Source: Isoetes taiwanensis
Taxonomy: Eukaryota > Streptophyta > Lycopodiopsida > Isoetales > Isoetaceae
Length of the DNA stretch: 64,000 bases
Direction of reading: 5' to 3'
NCBI GenBank assembly: GCA_021234155.1
Contig: JAJEKV010000052.1
Span: 5,005,606-5,069,605 of the forward strand
A model generated the notes under the pieces. It saw only the letters and a program-made list of their open reading frames with translations. It was not told the DNA's origin and searched no databases. This document shows positions 25,520 through 37,569 of the stretch, piece by piece; the stretch's first letter is position 1, and each line of letters opens with the position of its first letter. The translations under genes and the position numbers were made by a program.

Positions 25520-25552
<33 letters not shown>

Positions 25553-25581
25553 TTCTTTCTTCTTCTTCTTCTTCTTCTTCT
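22959..25581. repeat. Macro-repeat type B, copy 2 (2.6 kb, truncated)
   Basis: It is colinear with B1 until the CTT-rich tract at about 25519-25581, after which unrelated sequence begins. The hairpin segment found at the end of B1 is missing. The overlap with B1 is indel-rich. No gene is supported. Confidence 0.75.
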
Positions 25582-26181
25582 GGCCTCGTTCGCCCATTCG
25601 CTATCTTCTAATCCATTTGTTCTAAGAATCGTGATCGTGAGGAATCGGCTCGAGGAGGATTCCACCTTCTTCCGAAGCTCAAAGATCTTCTAGGCCGTAA
25701 GAGGTGGAATCACGCCGTGGCTTCCTGCCTCAGCCTCGTGTTCTGCTCCCCGAAGAAAAATTTGGCTACATCCTATGCTATAACCGCAAGGACCCGCGCT
25801 AAAGGAAGTGAAGGACCTGCGCTAAAGGAAGTGAAAACAGCGCTTTGAAGCTGTGGGAGGCAAAGCAAGAGGGAGAGGCAGATGGTCATTTCCTATTATC
25901 TTCGGTTGGAAGGAATTGACTCATGCTTTCTCCTCAATGCACCATAGCCTATAAAGGCCGGCGGAAATTAATTTCTAGGTTACTTTTTAGGATTTCATTA
26001 TTAGTATCTTAATCGTAAATATCAGACAAATAATAATTACCTTAAATGACCATACTTCTGTTTTCTAAAACACATTAAAAAATATATATCTTCTTTATTA
26101 AAATGGATGGCTTTGGTTTAGGCTCGAACGCCGGCCGTGGCAGTATCGCGATGCTGCTTCCTTCTATCCCGACGCAACCGG
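25582..26181. other. GC-richer spacer with a 23-bp duplication
   Basis: No recognisable protein. A 23-base direct repeat, differing at one position (25790-25812 and 25813-25835), contains GCGCTAAAGGAAGTGAA. Composition is GC-richer than the surroundings. Confidence 0.5.
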
Positions 26182-27616
26182 CCGACTCGCCTTTAAGGTA
26201 TATTTTGTTTGAATACGTGCCCCAAACGTAAATTTCTCCGCCTTGACTTCGGCAAAGAAGTTTGTAAGTTAGCCATTTATGGATTCGCAGTTTCGTGAGT
26301 ATTCCCTCCGAATGCTCATTCATCTTCCACCAGTTTGGTTCACAATCTTAGCTCTTTCACCGCAAAAAGATTTAGCCTGAAGCATTTTTTTCCTACTTTT
26401 TCGCTTCTTGGCTTTTGGAATCTGGGTGGAGCGTGTCCGGGCGCTATTCTTCATCTTATCTATTAAAAAGCAAGGTAAAAGGCTTTGATTGCAAGAAATA
26501 AGGAACTCGGTGATCGCTCAAGGCCTAATTTGAAATTGTCTCTGACTTCCATTTTCGTGATGGCGCCTTCGAGAAATGGATCTAACTGCCAATCCATATT
26601 GGGCAGCTTTTTGGCAAGTGGCACCAACAGCGGCAAGGTGACTCCAATGTTTTTCTATAAAGCTCATCTTCTTGAACTCACTTCTTTCAAAGAGTCTGTG
26701 GGCCTTTTTTTTTGGTTAATTTAAGGCCTGAAAGTTCCTAAATTTCAGCTCCGTGAAGTGTACTGGCCAGGTCCATCGTGAGCACATTACCCCTTTTCCG
26801 CTAAGAAACCTGCAAAGGGACTTTTACAAAATGTGGATCTCTATTTCCAGATTCTTTCTTTCTTTATAAGCTTTAGAGCAAGTGTAGGTTCGACAGTATA
26901 GAGAGAGTTTCAAGTAGAGGTGGCATCCCTGCAAGGTAACCCATCTTCCCCGTTTCTCTTATTTGATTTTTCTTTTATATGGATCAGATTTTAAGTTCAG
27001 CTCTAAAACACTTACACTTGAATAATCATGTAAGAAGACTAAATCTATGAGTGCTTTTCTATTGTGAACTCATAGTTTCACTGAAGCATCGCGTAAGGTG
27101 TAACCCATCTTCTTCATGTTCTCTCGCTTTGTTGCCCTTTTTCTCGCTTTCAAATAGTCCTGTTCGATTGTGTACTTGAATAAGCATATTCGCATGCAAA
27201 TAAAAAAATAGGCTCTCGAGAGTTGAGCAATTACTCAGGTGTAGAAGTAATCTAACATTCCTGTCTTTGTAGTACGTATTGGTTTAAGGTGCAAACTACC
27301 ATATCGCTCCCTATTTTCCAATATTCGATTCTCAATCCTGCTTATGTTTTTGTTGTTCTGCTTCTATCGAGAATGCTCATGCTCTAAAAAGCCCAGCATT
27401 ATTCATTAGTTTAGAGAACTCCGCTTCTAGAAGCAAAGATTGTCATAATAACAAATACAAGTTTTAAGGTTTTTACATATTGATATAACTTTCATTCTCG
27501 GGCTGCTAAGATATATAGATCTCAATTTACACCTTAGAGCCAAATGGCAATCAATTGGTGAAACAAAACATGTGTTACCATGTGTTATCTGCTGTGTATA
27601 ACAGAAAGCAAACTCT
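26182..27616. repeat. 1.43 kb tandem duplication, copy 1
   Basis: It begins at CCGACTCGC..TTTAAGGTATATTTTG and is repeated from 27617. Many anchors keep an offset of 1416-1438 bases (for example TATCGTTGCC/TATCGCTCCC, AGAGCAAG, GCAAGGTAACCCATCTTCC). Short frames (for example 26485-26724) have no recognisable domain. GCAAGGTAACCCATCTTC-like phrases occur twice within each copy. Confidence 0.8.
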
Positions 27617-29035
27617 GCCGACTCGGGGCCTTTAAGGCATATTTTGTTTGAATACAAAGTTCAAATCTAAATTTCCTCCTCGCCTGACTTTAAGCAAGAA
27701 AGTTTTAAGTTACATGCATGGATCTCAGCAAACAGTGAGTATTCCCTCCGGACGCTCATTCATCTCGACCAGTTTGGTTCGCTAATCTTAAATTTTCAAT
27801 CTAAAAAGATTTAGCCTTGAAGCATTTTTTTCCTACTTTTTTCGCCTCTGGCTTTGGAATCTGGTGGAGTGGTGTCCTGGGCGCTTATTCTCTCTTCATA
27901 TCCATTCCATTAAAGCAAGGTTTTGATTTCGCTACAAGTGAACTCTCGAGATCGCTCCTCATGTCAATTTGAAATAAAATTGTCTCGATTCCACTGCATC
28001 TTGGGTATGTACCGAGGAAATGTGGATCTAATCCGGGCCAATCCATTAAGCATGGTAGCAGCACCAATAAATTTTAAGGTGACCTAATGTTTTCTATAAA
28101 GCTCATCTTCTTGAACTCACTTTCAAAGAGTCCGGGCCTTTTTTTTTGGTTAATTTGTCTCCGAAAGTGCCCTAAATTTCAGTCTCAAGTGGAAGCAAAT
28201 TTGCGGTTCATCGTGAGCACATTACCCTTCCGCGCTTTTGTTCTCAAGTAAAGTGGACTTTACAAAATGTGGATCTCTATTTCCGCATTCTTTCTTCTTT
28301 ATAAGCTTTAGAGCAAGCGTAGCTCCCACATTGCATGAGAGTTTCTCGCGAGAGGCATCCCGCAAGGTAACCCATCTTCCTGCTCTCTTATTTGATTTTT
28401 CTTTATATGGACCGAGATTTTAAGTTCAGTTTCAAAACACTTCATGACTTGAATAATCATGCAAGAAGACTAAATCGCGAAGGAGGCTTTTCATTGTGAA
28501 CTCATAGTTTCAAATTGAAGCATCGCAAGGTAAACCCATCTTCATGTTCTCTCGCTATTGCCCTTTTCTCTCAAATAGTCTGTCACTGGATTGTAATTTA
28601 ACAAGCATATTCTCGCATGCAAATAAAAAATAGGCTCTCGAGAGTTGAGCAATTGGTCAGGTGTAGAAGTAATCTAACATTCTATGTCTTTGTAGTATTA
28701 TATTGGTTTACAGTAAACTACATATCGTTGCCTCCCTATTTTCCAATATTTGATTTCCCAATCCCGCTTTATGTTTTGTTGTTCTTTCGTTTCATCGGTG
28801 AATGCTCATGCTCTAAAAAGCCTATTATTCATTAGTTTAGAGAACCTGCTCTTAGAAGCAAAACATTGTCATAACAAATACAAGTTTAAGGTTTTTTATA
28901 TATTGATATAACTTTCATCTCCGCTACAAGATATATAGATCTCACTTACACCTTAGAGCCAAATGGCAATCACCAGGAAAACAAAACATGTGGTGCTACC
29001 ATGTGCTATTACGTAATAACAGAAAGCAAACATGA
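27617..29035. repeat. 1.43 kb tandem duplication, copy 2
   Basis: Second copy of the preceding unit, ending near AACAGAAAGCAAAC (about 29031), the same phrase that ends copy 1 (27600-27612). It differs by scattered short indels. Confidence 0.8.
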
Positions 29036-30400
29036 GGCTTCTATCATAAGAAAATACTCACATGCATTATTCCATGCTGATATTTTGCGCGAGGGTTCAC
29101 CGCGGCTAAACCCCGCAGTTCCCGGTTTTATTTTCAAACCTTTGGCCTCACAATCCTCGCACATTGTATTTAGTGAATTGCCTATTTAAAATGCTAAGTG
29201 TAACGCTGCTTCTTAGTTTGATATTTGAGCATGCTTCTAGATCTTAATTTAGCATTGTCCTATGAATGTGTTCATGGTAAAGAATTGATTTCTTTGCATG
29301 GTCGACTTAGTATCATTTCTTATCAACTGCCTCGTGGTAAGAACCAATTTTTTTGCATGTTTTTTGCTCTTTCTATATCAATGTTATAGTGGATCCGTTG
29401 TTGGTCTCACGACAATGTGATCGATCCGACCTGATCACATTCCCGAGCCGCATCGGAAAGCATGCAAGAGTTGCATGCTGGGCTCCCGCAGGTACTGCAT
29501 GCATTTCGCCTCCCCATCCTATAGGGGATCGCTATTTCTTCCCTGTGATCTCAAATTTCAATACTCCTGCCAGTACTTCGTGTTATGTTCTATGCTCTCA
29601 TGCAGCAGGAGGGGCCTTCTTGCATGGGCTGACCTTTCGGCATTTCCTATCATTCTTGTTTCTCTTCGACCGACCTTCCTCGGCGCGATTCCTTCCCCGG
29701 CTTCTTATCGCTTCGCTCTTCTTCTTCTACCTTGGCCCTGATCTTTCCGGCGATCCCTTTCCCCGGCGCTTCCTATCTTTCTCGCAGGGAGCCCTTCCTA
29801 TCCTCGCCTCGCTCTCTACCTCTAAAAAGATTCTCCACTATGGGGCAAATTTTGAGCCTTCATCCGGATCGACCGAGTTCTTCTTTCGGGCGTTGTTGTG
29901 TTACAGGAAATGCAGCTCGAGAATGCGATCGATCCCACGGATCGCGATTCTCGAAGCCGACGAGCATGCAAGAGTTGTGAGGCGCGGCTCGTGATGCATT
30001 GTATGCACGCCCCTCATCCTGCTAGGGATCGCTTATTTCTTCCTCGTGATTCGGGCCAGCCTTCTCATCTCTTCGCCAGTTGTTTCTGTGTTATGTTCTA
30101 TGCTCTCCTCCTCCCTCCCTTAAGTATTTTGTTTTATATATGTTGTTCATGGCACGCTTTAATCAAATTTCTCGCAGGTTTTTGTTCTTCTATTGTGTTT
30201 TGTGGTCTTATGCGGTGCATTGTGGGTATGCTGCACGACGTTGGTTTCTTTTTGGAGCGTGGGTTTTTGGGAAGTTTAGTGCCTTGCCAAGCATCTAGTT
30301 TCTCCACGCCTAGTGGCTTATCGCTAGGTTTTTCCCAAAACCCAAAGGGCTGCTTTAATCCCTACATACTTCTCCCAGGGCGGTGTATTAATTAGCCAAA
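29036..30400. other. No firm gene; diverged internal duplication
   Basis: A 213-residue frame (29353-29994, +) has no recognisable domain. The stretches at about 29460-29610 and 29955-30105 share GCATGCAAGAGTTG, CATCCTA/CTAGGGATCGC, TATTTCTTCC and GTGTTATGTTCTATGCTCTC in the same order. A third trace (GGCGTTGTTGTGT...GCAGCTCGAGAATG) occurs at 29885 and 30546. This is repeat-derived DNA. Confidence 0.5.
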
Positions 30401-32394
30401 CATCTATGATATATTTTTTGTATTTGGGGTCCAAAAAGTATGACCGATATTCTCGTATTTTTGTTGGTAAATGGCGAGCAGCTTACCTTACCTCTACCAT
30501 TGTAATTACACTGCTGGGATGAATAGAAAAGCCCCATCCATATCGGGGCGTTGTTGTGTCATGCGAGTCGCAGCTCGAGAATGGATTTGTTGCATGCTTT
30601 GTGGAGTTGGACAACGAAAATAAATAGTAACTAAGAGAGCTGGTTTGTTCTTGAAATATATGTACGCTTAATTTTATATGTGTGGCTATGTCAACTTGGA
30701 ATTATGGTATGTGTGAACTCTTCTTTGTATATTCCTCTTTTTGTATGTTGTGCTACTGGAGCTTCATTTGCTGCATTTCGTACTGTTTTCTAGCTAGGGT
30801 ATGGCTTAACTATCATCTACTCCACTAGGTACACCTTTAGTTTTAGAAATTTTCTTACTTTGTTATATTATTTTCAAAGCTTTGGCATACACATATTTAT
30901 GTAGTGTTTTTAAATTCAGAGCAAATGTGGAAATGGAGTCCGGTTTTAGAAGATGTTGAACAACTTGGTGGAATATTGAAGGTAATAATGTGCATCTCTT
31001 TATACAACATTAGTGACAGAACACAGGTTGTACATTTGAATTTCCATCCAGAACTAGAGAGCATTAAGAATCATATTGAAGATCTTAATACTAGGGAGTA
31101 TTTCAGAGATCAAATATTGGACTTATAATGGCATGCTAATACATTGTGGCATGCTAATATGAATTTCACAATGTTTCTTTTTGAATTGTTCTACATGTGC
31201 TTGAGGACAGAAGTTACAGCTAGAAATATGCTAAGATTCTACAAAGAACTCCAATTTTTTTTTTCCTTTGTTTTTTTTTTTTAATCTGAGTGTTGTACTA
31301 CATCATTGAAATCTTACTTATCAACACTCCACATAACAGGGGTAGAGTTTCTCCTTCTTATGCAAGCTATAAATTGTATAGACTTGCATGCTTGACATTT
31401 TTAGTAAAAATGTTCATTATTATGATTCAACTTCCTTTTGATTGATTGTAAATTTCCTCAAAATTGTAATTTGGACATAGTCATGACCAAAAAAATTGCA
31501 CACTCTATTTGTGGATAAGACTCACATTGATAATACGCTGTCACAAATTTAAGTGGGTAGATAAAAGAGGCAATTGTGTATTTCATTTGTATAAGATACT
31601 CACAAACAACACATATGGTAATAAAATTGTTAGGAATTTAGCGCAGGAAGGTTGTCTAATATTTTGTCTAATATACCATACTGCATGCATACCATACATA
31701 TAGCGTTGGGCACCTCTATCTAATAGAGCCAAAACTTATGGTTTAGGTTTTTTGGGTTTAGTGTTTATGGATTTAGGTTGTAGGGTTTATTCTATCGTCA
31801 ACCAATGGAATATTGAAGATTTATCAAATCCGAAGACACAACCATTAATATCCATTGGTTTCGAATTAAGCGTTTAAGGAATAAAAAGTAGCGGCTTTAG
31901 GGTTTAACATCATCATCATCATCATGAATTATGAAAGACCTAAGAGGATGTAATATGCATCTCATAGATGGAGTATGCAATGATAGATATCCATATCTTG
32001 ACATCGCATATATGTTTCTTAGCGAAATTGGATGTGCTTAGACATGAGAACATGGATGGAATGACTGTGCTTTTTATGGAAATACAAAGTTGTAGTAAGC
32101 CTTGCATTAAATTCAAACATATAAATTGAACTTGACATTCCATGTACTCGCCACAAACACCTAATCAATAACCTAAAGTCTATGCATTCTATTACCCGTT
32201 CTATTTTACAGCATGCATTCCATTATTTCTACCATGCATCCAAGGATATTGCTTGACATCCTAATATTCCAATTTAGCATCATCTGTAAAGACAATTACA
32301 TTTAGAGGTTTTTTTTTTTTCATCTAATACATCCAATCTATTCTCAAGACGCGCCCACAACCATGTTCCCCAAGATCGCCGCACACGCTTTCGG
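30401..32394. other. AT-rich intergenic DNA
   Basis: No supported gene. The frame at 30904-31128 (74 residues, +) has no known domain. Degenerate TTTAGGG-like words lie around 31740-31790, and a CAT trinucleotide run lies near 31909-31925. Confidence 0.5.
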
Positions 32395-32416
32395 TGATAT
32401 ATATATATATATATAC
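32395..32416. repeat. (AT)n microsatellite
   Basis: About ten AT steps, uninterrupted. Confidence 0.85.
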
Positions 32417-32469
32417 AAGTGTTTGTAATATGAGGGATCGCATGAAGTCGAATTCTTAAACACAAATTT

Positions 32470-32760
32470 TACCGCGATGAAAGATTCCTCAGAGCCAAGA
32501 TTACCCCAAGGTTCCTTTAGATTCTGCAATATTTTATATAGATTCTCTTTGATTCTCGTAGATTAAGATTCCTCTAGATTCTATCAAGATTCCTCTCGAT
32601 TCTCAAATATTTCCTTAGATTTTCTAAGATTGTCTTCAGATTCCCAAGATACCTCTAGATTTTAAAGATTATCCCAAGATTCCTCTAGATTTTCCATGAT
32701 TCCATGTAGATTCTCTTAGATACCGCAAGATTCTATAAAGATTCATAGGAATCGACTCCA
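32470..32760. repeat. Degenerate AAGATTCCTCTAGATTCT array
   Basis: The words AAGATTCC, TCTAGATT and AGATTCTC recur about every 10-20 bases for nearly 300 bases, with no fixed register. A weaker relative (TTCTTCAAGATTCCCTAAATT words) lies at about 33520-33720. Confidence 0.7.
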
Positions 32761-35700
32761 TTTTCTTTTGGAGATATTGCAGCAAAAGATTCTTTAAAAC
32801 TATACAAAGATTCATCAGAAACACATCTCCAGCGCGGAAAGATCCCCAAAAACAACATATCATGCGTCCTCGCAATGCAAAACCTCAAGGTAAGGGCTAT
32901 GACCTTTTACTACCACAACAAAAGGAGCGCGATTGTCAAAGAACTCAGATCTTATCAAGTACGTGCAAATAAAAAACCTAAGCTAGATTTGAATTAAACT
33001 CGAAGTTGTTCACTACCGTATTTGTTTTAGGAAAGGCAGCCTATCCTATGAAGACACCAAAATCGAGCAATGATTCCTGCAAGTGGAAGTCAAAGTTCAA
33101 TAAGCCCATCAAAATCAACTTCAAACGGAAAGCAATAAAAAGTAAACATAAAGGTAAAGTTAAACATGAGGTCAAACTCGGCGTAGAATTTATACTCGTT
33201 GGTAATATGTATTTTAAAGAATGTACACAATGGACCGAGTGGGCTAACATAAAGTATATTGTTGTTTAGCTGCCTACATGTCGTGGTAAAACGGTGATAT
33301 GATTGCAGCCTTTCCGAGAAGCTAAAGATGGAGTAGTTTTGCTTTTTGTGTAGCATGTATGTTTTGTGTTATAGCAAAGCAAAATCCATCAATAGTCGCT
33401 AAAACATCATAAGGTGGTTCCGCATTTAGTCATCGATCTTCGCGACATGTGACGTCCCTACCATAAATAATCTCAATCTCTACCTATGAATATTCATTTA
33501 CTTCATTTAAGCTGATCAAGATTTTCTAAATTCCCCAATATTCATCGACATTCTTCAAGATTCCCTAAATTGTCTCATATTTTTTACCATTCTTCAAAAT
33601 CCTCTTACATTTTTTAAACTTTCCTAAACTCCTAAGGATCAATATTATTGATCCGTGACTTTTTATAATTCTATGGTACCTCTTTAGGATTCCTTAACGC
33701 TACATGATTCCTTACATTTCTAAAACATAATGGCATTATTGAAATACAAAAATAAATTCATAGAAATGCAAAACAAATAATTTTAAGCTCATAACATTTC
33801 ACATCTTAAAGGATTCTTGAAGGGATCTTACATCGCAATCATTATATTTAGAAACGAACTAGAATCCTAACAATGGGAATATCATAATTGCAACGTTAAT
33901 CCGAACTTCGTTGAGTGCATCCTCACATCGAAATGAAAGTGAAAGTTAAATCGATATTCTGCGGTAATGCATCCACGCCACACTTCTAGAGTGCCCCATT
34001 AAGTCATATCTACTTATCCACATAGATGCATTCTAGAATTTATTTGTGAATTCAAACTTAACTTCCCATGAACTTACTGGGCCGCCTATAAGTTAATCTT
34101 AACCTCCGTGACGCTTGCAATAACCGGTGACATACTTTTCACTAATTTTATAAGTTGATCGATGCCAACCTCATGTTTCAATCATGATGAAGCAAAACTA
34201 TGGTGCCAAATTTAGTTGAGAAGTATGCCAATCTCTTCAAGGATCTCCTGTGCTTCACCAAGAAATGTAAATACTTTCCAAATAAAAAAGTGGGGAACTA
34301 TTGTTGAAGCCTAAAACTAAGCAAATAAGTGGGCTTTGTACCCTCTCGTGTCAACATTGATTAACACCGCCAATACCTTTAACTACGCCCCTATATTTTG
34401 TTGCCACTTAACATCTGAGATCTTGAGACTTCCAATTGCCAAACACTGTAATGCTCAAATTTGAAGCATCACACCAAGACAATGCATTTTACTCTTTTTA
34501 ATTGAATACATGCTGGTCCAATAACAAATAAAATATGTAGATATACAAAAATACTCGCAAAAATCAATCGAGTTGTTCTTTTGTCATTGAAAATGCCGAG
34601 AAAAGCTAGATATATCTATTTGTTTAATGTGCCAAAGTAGACATCGCGAATTTTTCTTACTCTATATGAATAAATATATAGTAACGTAAGTGTAAGATGA
34701 ACATGCATCACGATTAGCACATTCAGAATACTCATCAAGTGTTTCCAATAGTCAAGGCGATATTAGAGAATGTGACATCTCGCAAGCTTTACTTTTTATT
34801 TACAACATCTCCCTTTTGACAAATGCTTTTCGGGTGAGGAAATCTAATCTCGCTAGTTATTGAGAATCGCTTCCTGTAATTCTCAAGAAGAGCTTTAGAG
34901 CCGGGCTTACTGAGCCATGTGAGTCTCAAATCCGCCCAATAAACTAAGGGGACCACTCCATGTAATGTGATTCCAATATAAAATGTGCTGAATCACTTTG
35001 GGCAAGAAGATCATAATTCCGCTTGTATTGACCTAATACCGCATGTTAAAGCTGGTTGTCCCCGCAGAGTTGAAGCTTCTCCCTTGCTTCTTCCACGCCC
35101 CATATGCGAGCAAGGTCATCATTGCCACGGAATCCTTATTTAGCAATATAAAACAACCTTCCCCATTTTGAACATTTGTACTCCTGAAAATATCTAGCTT
35201 AATGCCGCTTCAGTTTCATGTCTTGATGATGCTACGTTGGCATATTTGCCGACGTGTTAATACAATTCCCCCAACCATCACCTAACTCATAGACTACACT
35301 GTGGTCAAGCCCCTCAAGCAGCATTAAGCTTGTGCATAAATAATTCACCTACAAGACCCAAAACTAAAACACCGCAAGATAGATTACCTTGCCAAAAGTG
35401 TGTCTTTCCACTAAACCGCTTCTCATAGCTTATCATAAACTTAAAGTACCAAGCACCGCCAAAAATGTTCAACAACAAGTGTTCTTACCTTCTTACATAG
35501 TCATTTGATAAAACATTCCTAAGCATATGAAAACATTTAAAGACAATCTATTTGTACTCTCTACAATTCTCTTACTTGCACTTGCGGTTTTTCATTTATG
35601 AGCACCTACAAAAGTCTTCCAAACATGAAATATTTGTTTGTTGCGTGCCTTCTGTGAGCAAGAATGAAGTCTTCAAACATGAAATATTTATTTTGCGTTC

Positions 35701-36416
35701 TAGAGCAAGAAAGGCTTCCTAATGTCTGTAATGTACCACACATCTTCAAATAACCACAATAAAACTATGCAATCCAAGCATACATAAAGGACTTACATGT
35801 ATCAATTGTATTTCAAATTCGCAATCCCTGGCCACGCTTGAAAGAATCCATTCAACTCAAATTGGCCGCTGGTATTTCTAAATGATCCATGGAATGCCTA
35901 AATGCTTCCGCAAGATCATTCAAAGATCCAGAATAATGAAATACCTTTTGGTCAATTCAAGGCAATGGATTGCTTTTAACTTTAGAATTTGCCGATAACT
36001 CGCTATAATTCTATTCCCTTAAAAGTTGAAGGGAAGGACATATACTAATAGAAAAGATGGTGATGTCAAGTAAAGAAATTAGTATAGGTGAGTCAGAATA
36101 TGTGATAAACTGAATAGATAAATCACGTTTGTGGTATATCTAATCACACAACAAAAGTCTTCAAACTAAATTCAAGTGGATAAGCTTAGATCACCGCCAC
36201 CATGTGCATGCAATTCATGTTTCCTCGCTTCATTGTCTCTGGTTTGTTCTAAAGGAAGGGGAGTATAACTTGATATAAATGTTCAAATGAAAGGCCAAGC
36301 TCGTCAAAGGAAGCTTGGCATCTCTTCCATCAAGGATTTGACTTAGAAGCATAAGCTGGAGAGCTCACGAGATTGTAAAGACTGGCAATGCTTATTTCAA
36401 TGAAGGATTCTTCAAA
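32761..36416. other. Intergenic DNA, no supported gene
   Basis: Apart from the weak repeat at 33520-33720 I see no coding track. The frame 33006-33269 (88 residues, Lys-rich) has no recognisable domain. A phrase GAGCAAGAATGAAGTCTTCAAACATGAAATATTT is near-duplicated at about 35610-35700. Confidence 0.5.
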
Positions 36417-36806
36417 ATGCCTCCCTTCAAAGTTCTGAAACCCACCTCGCACACCAGTACGGATCCGCTATTGAAGCAACTAAGGATCCATTGCTCCGAT
36501 GCAAACTCGCATGGGGGGAGCACAAAAGAAATATCATGGCTATTAGTTCCCCGTGATCATGTCAGAAATTATCATGCCGAGTCACAAAAATCCTCTGTGT
36601 CGTGGTGGACCAAATCAATTGCACAAAATCTAAGCAAGAAAATAACAATGCGTATAGAAAAGGGCTTCACCAAGGGTATCAGGGATGCCTTTATCCGGCA
36701 TTGGCCAAAAATCAAATTTGTGTTGAATCGGGATGGTAAGAAAATCGATGGTAAAAGTGGTCCCTCAAATGGATTCTTCTCTCGTATCAAAACTACCGAC
36801 CGGTAG
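36417..36806 (+). CDS. Hypothetical 129-residue frame
   Basis: I do not recognise it. It is basic and begins MPPFKVLKPTSH. Middle residues include SWWTKSIAQNLSKKI and a RHWPKIKFVLNRDGKKIDGK stretch. There is no signal peptide, membrane segment or repeat. It is longer than most chance frames here and lies in otherwise empty DNA, but nothing around it supports a gene. It could equally be an exon or chance. Confidence 0.2.
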   Translation: MPPFKVLKPTSHTSTDPLLKQLRIHCSDANSHGGSTKEISWLLVPRDHVRNYHAESQKSSVSWWTKSIAQNLSKKITMRIEKGFTKGIRDAFIRHWPKIKFVLNRDGKKIDGKSGPSNGFFSRIKTTDR

Positions 36807-37569
36807 AATCCAAACAACAAGTAGAGTCACATAGTCGGCAAGCATCTACTAAGATAAAAGGGCAATGACATGACAAAAAGGAACAAACTGAGTTCTCGCA
36901 CCATATGATCCACTGCGGCTCCTACCGAGAATGGAAGATAGCCAATGCATGTGGAAATAAAGGAGTGTAGGGGAAATACCACAGTGGAAAACTGCCCATC
37001 CTTCATTCTTCATTGTAGATCAACATACATCCTGATACGCCAAGACTAAGCAAGTTCCCAACTATAGATTTTAACCTATTTCCAACCAAAAAAAAACCGA
37101 GCTGCCCACGTATCATACAAGATAGTCTTTTACGTAGGTCTTGTCTTGTCTTACCGCTGATGGGTCTTTACAACTGTGAATGGGGGATATTTTCGCCACT
37201 TCATTCGGGCCTCACATTGATATAAAAATACGTAGGATCGAAAATGTGAGCAAGCTTGACATTAATGCTCGAAATGCCATAGCTCACACCTCAAAGCGCG
37301 TGGCTCAAAAGAACACTGCGGTAATCTAAAATTCTCTCCCCCATCGCAGATTGTAAGAAGTTGCCCTGATTGCCACAAAAAATACGTAAAATATTATAAT
37401 AAAAGCAAAACATATGGTGCTTCTACCCTCATAAGGCCACATTTAATCTTCTTATATTATAAAAGTTTTAGCGTATGTCATGAATCAAACCCTAATTTAG
37501 ATATTGGAGATCGCCTGCTGCATTCGAAGGTCGAGATTTATCAGACAACTCCCACCACCGCGGATTACT
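36807..37569. other. Intergenic DNA
   Basis: Nothing coding or structured is seen, apart from scattered short A runs. Confidence 0.4.

Noticed and set aside
29353-29994. 213-residue frame as a protein gene
   Set aside because: Cys/Phe/Ser-rich with no domain, overlaps an internal DNA duplication, and competing frames overlap it.
31735-31795. Telomere-like TTTAGGG words
   Set aside because: Only a few degenerate copies (TTTAGGTTTTTTGGGTTTAG) and no tandem register, so not an interstitial telomere array.
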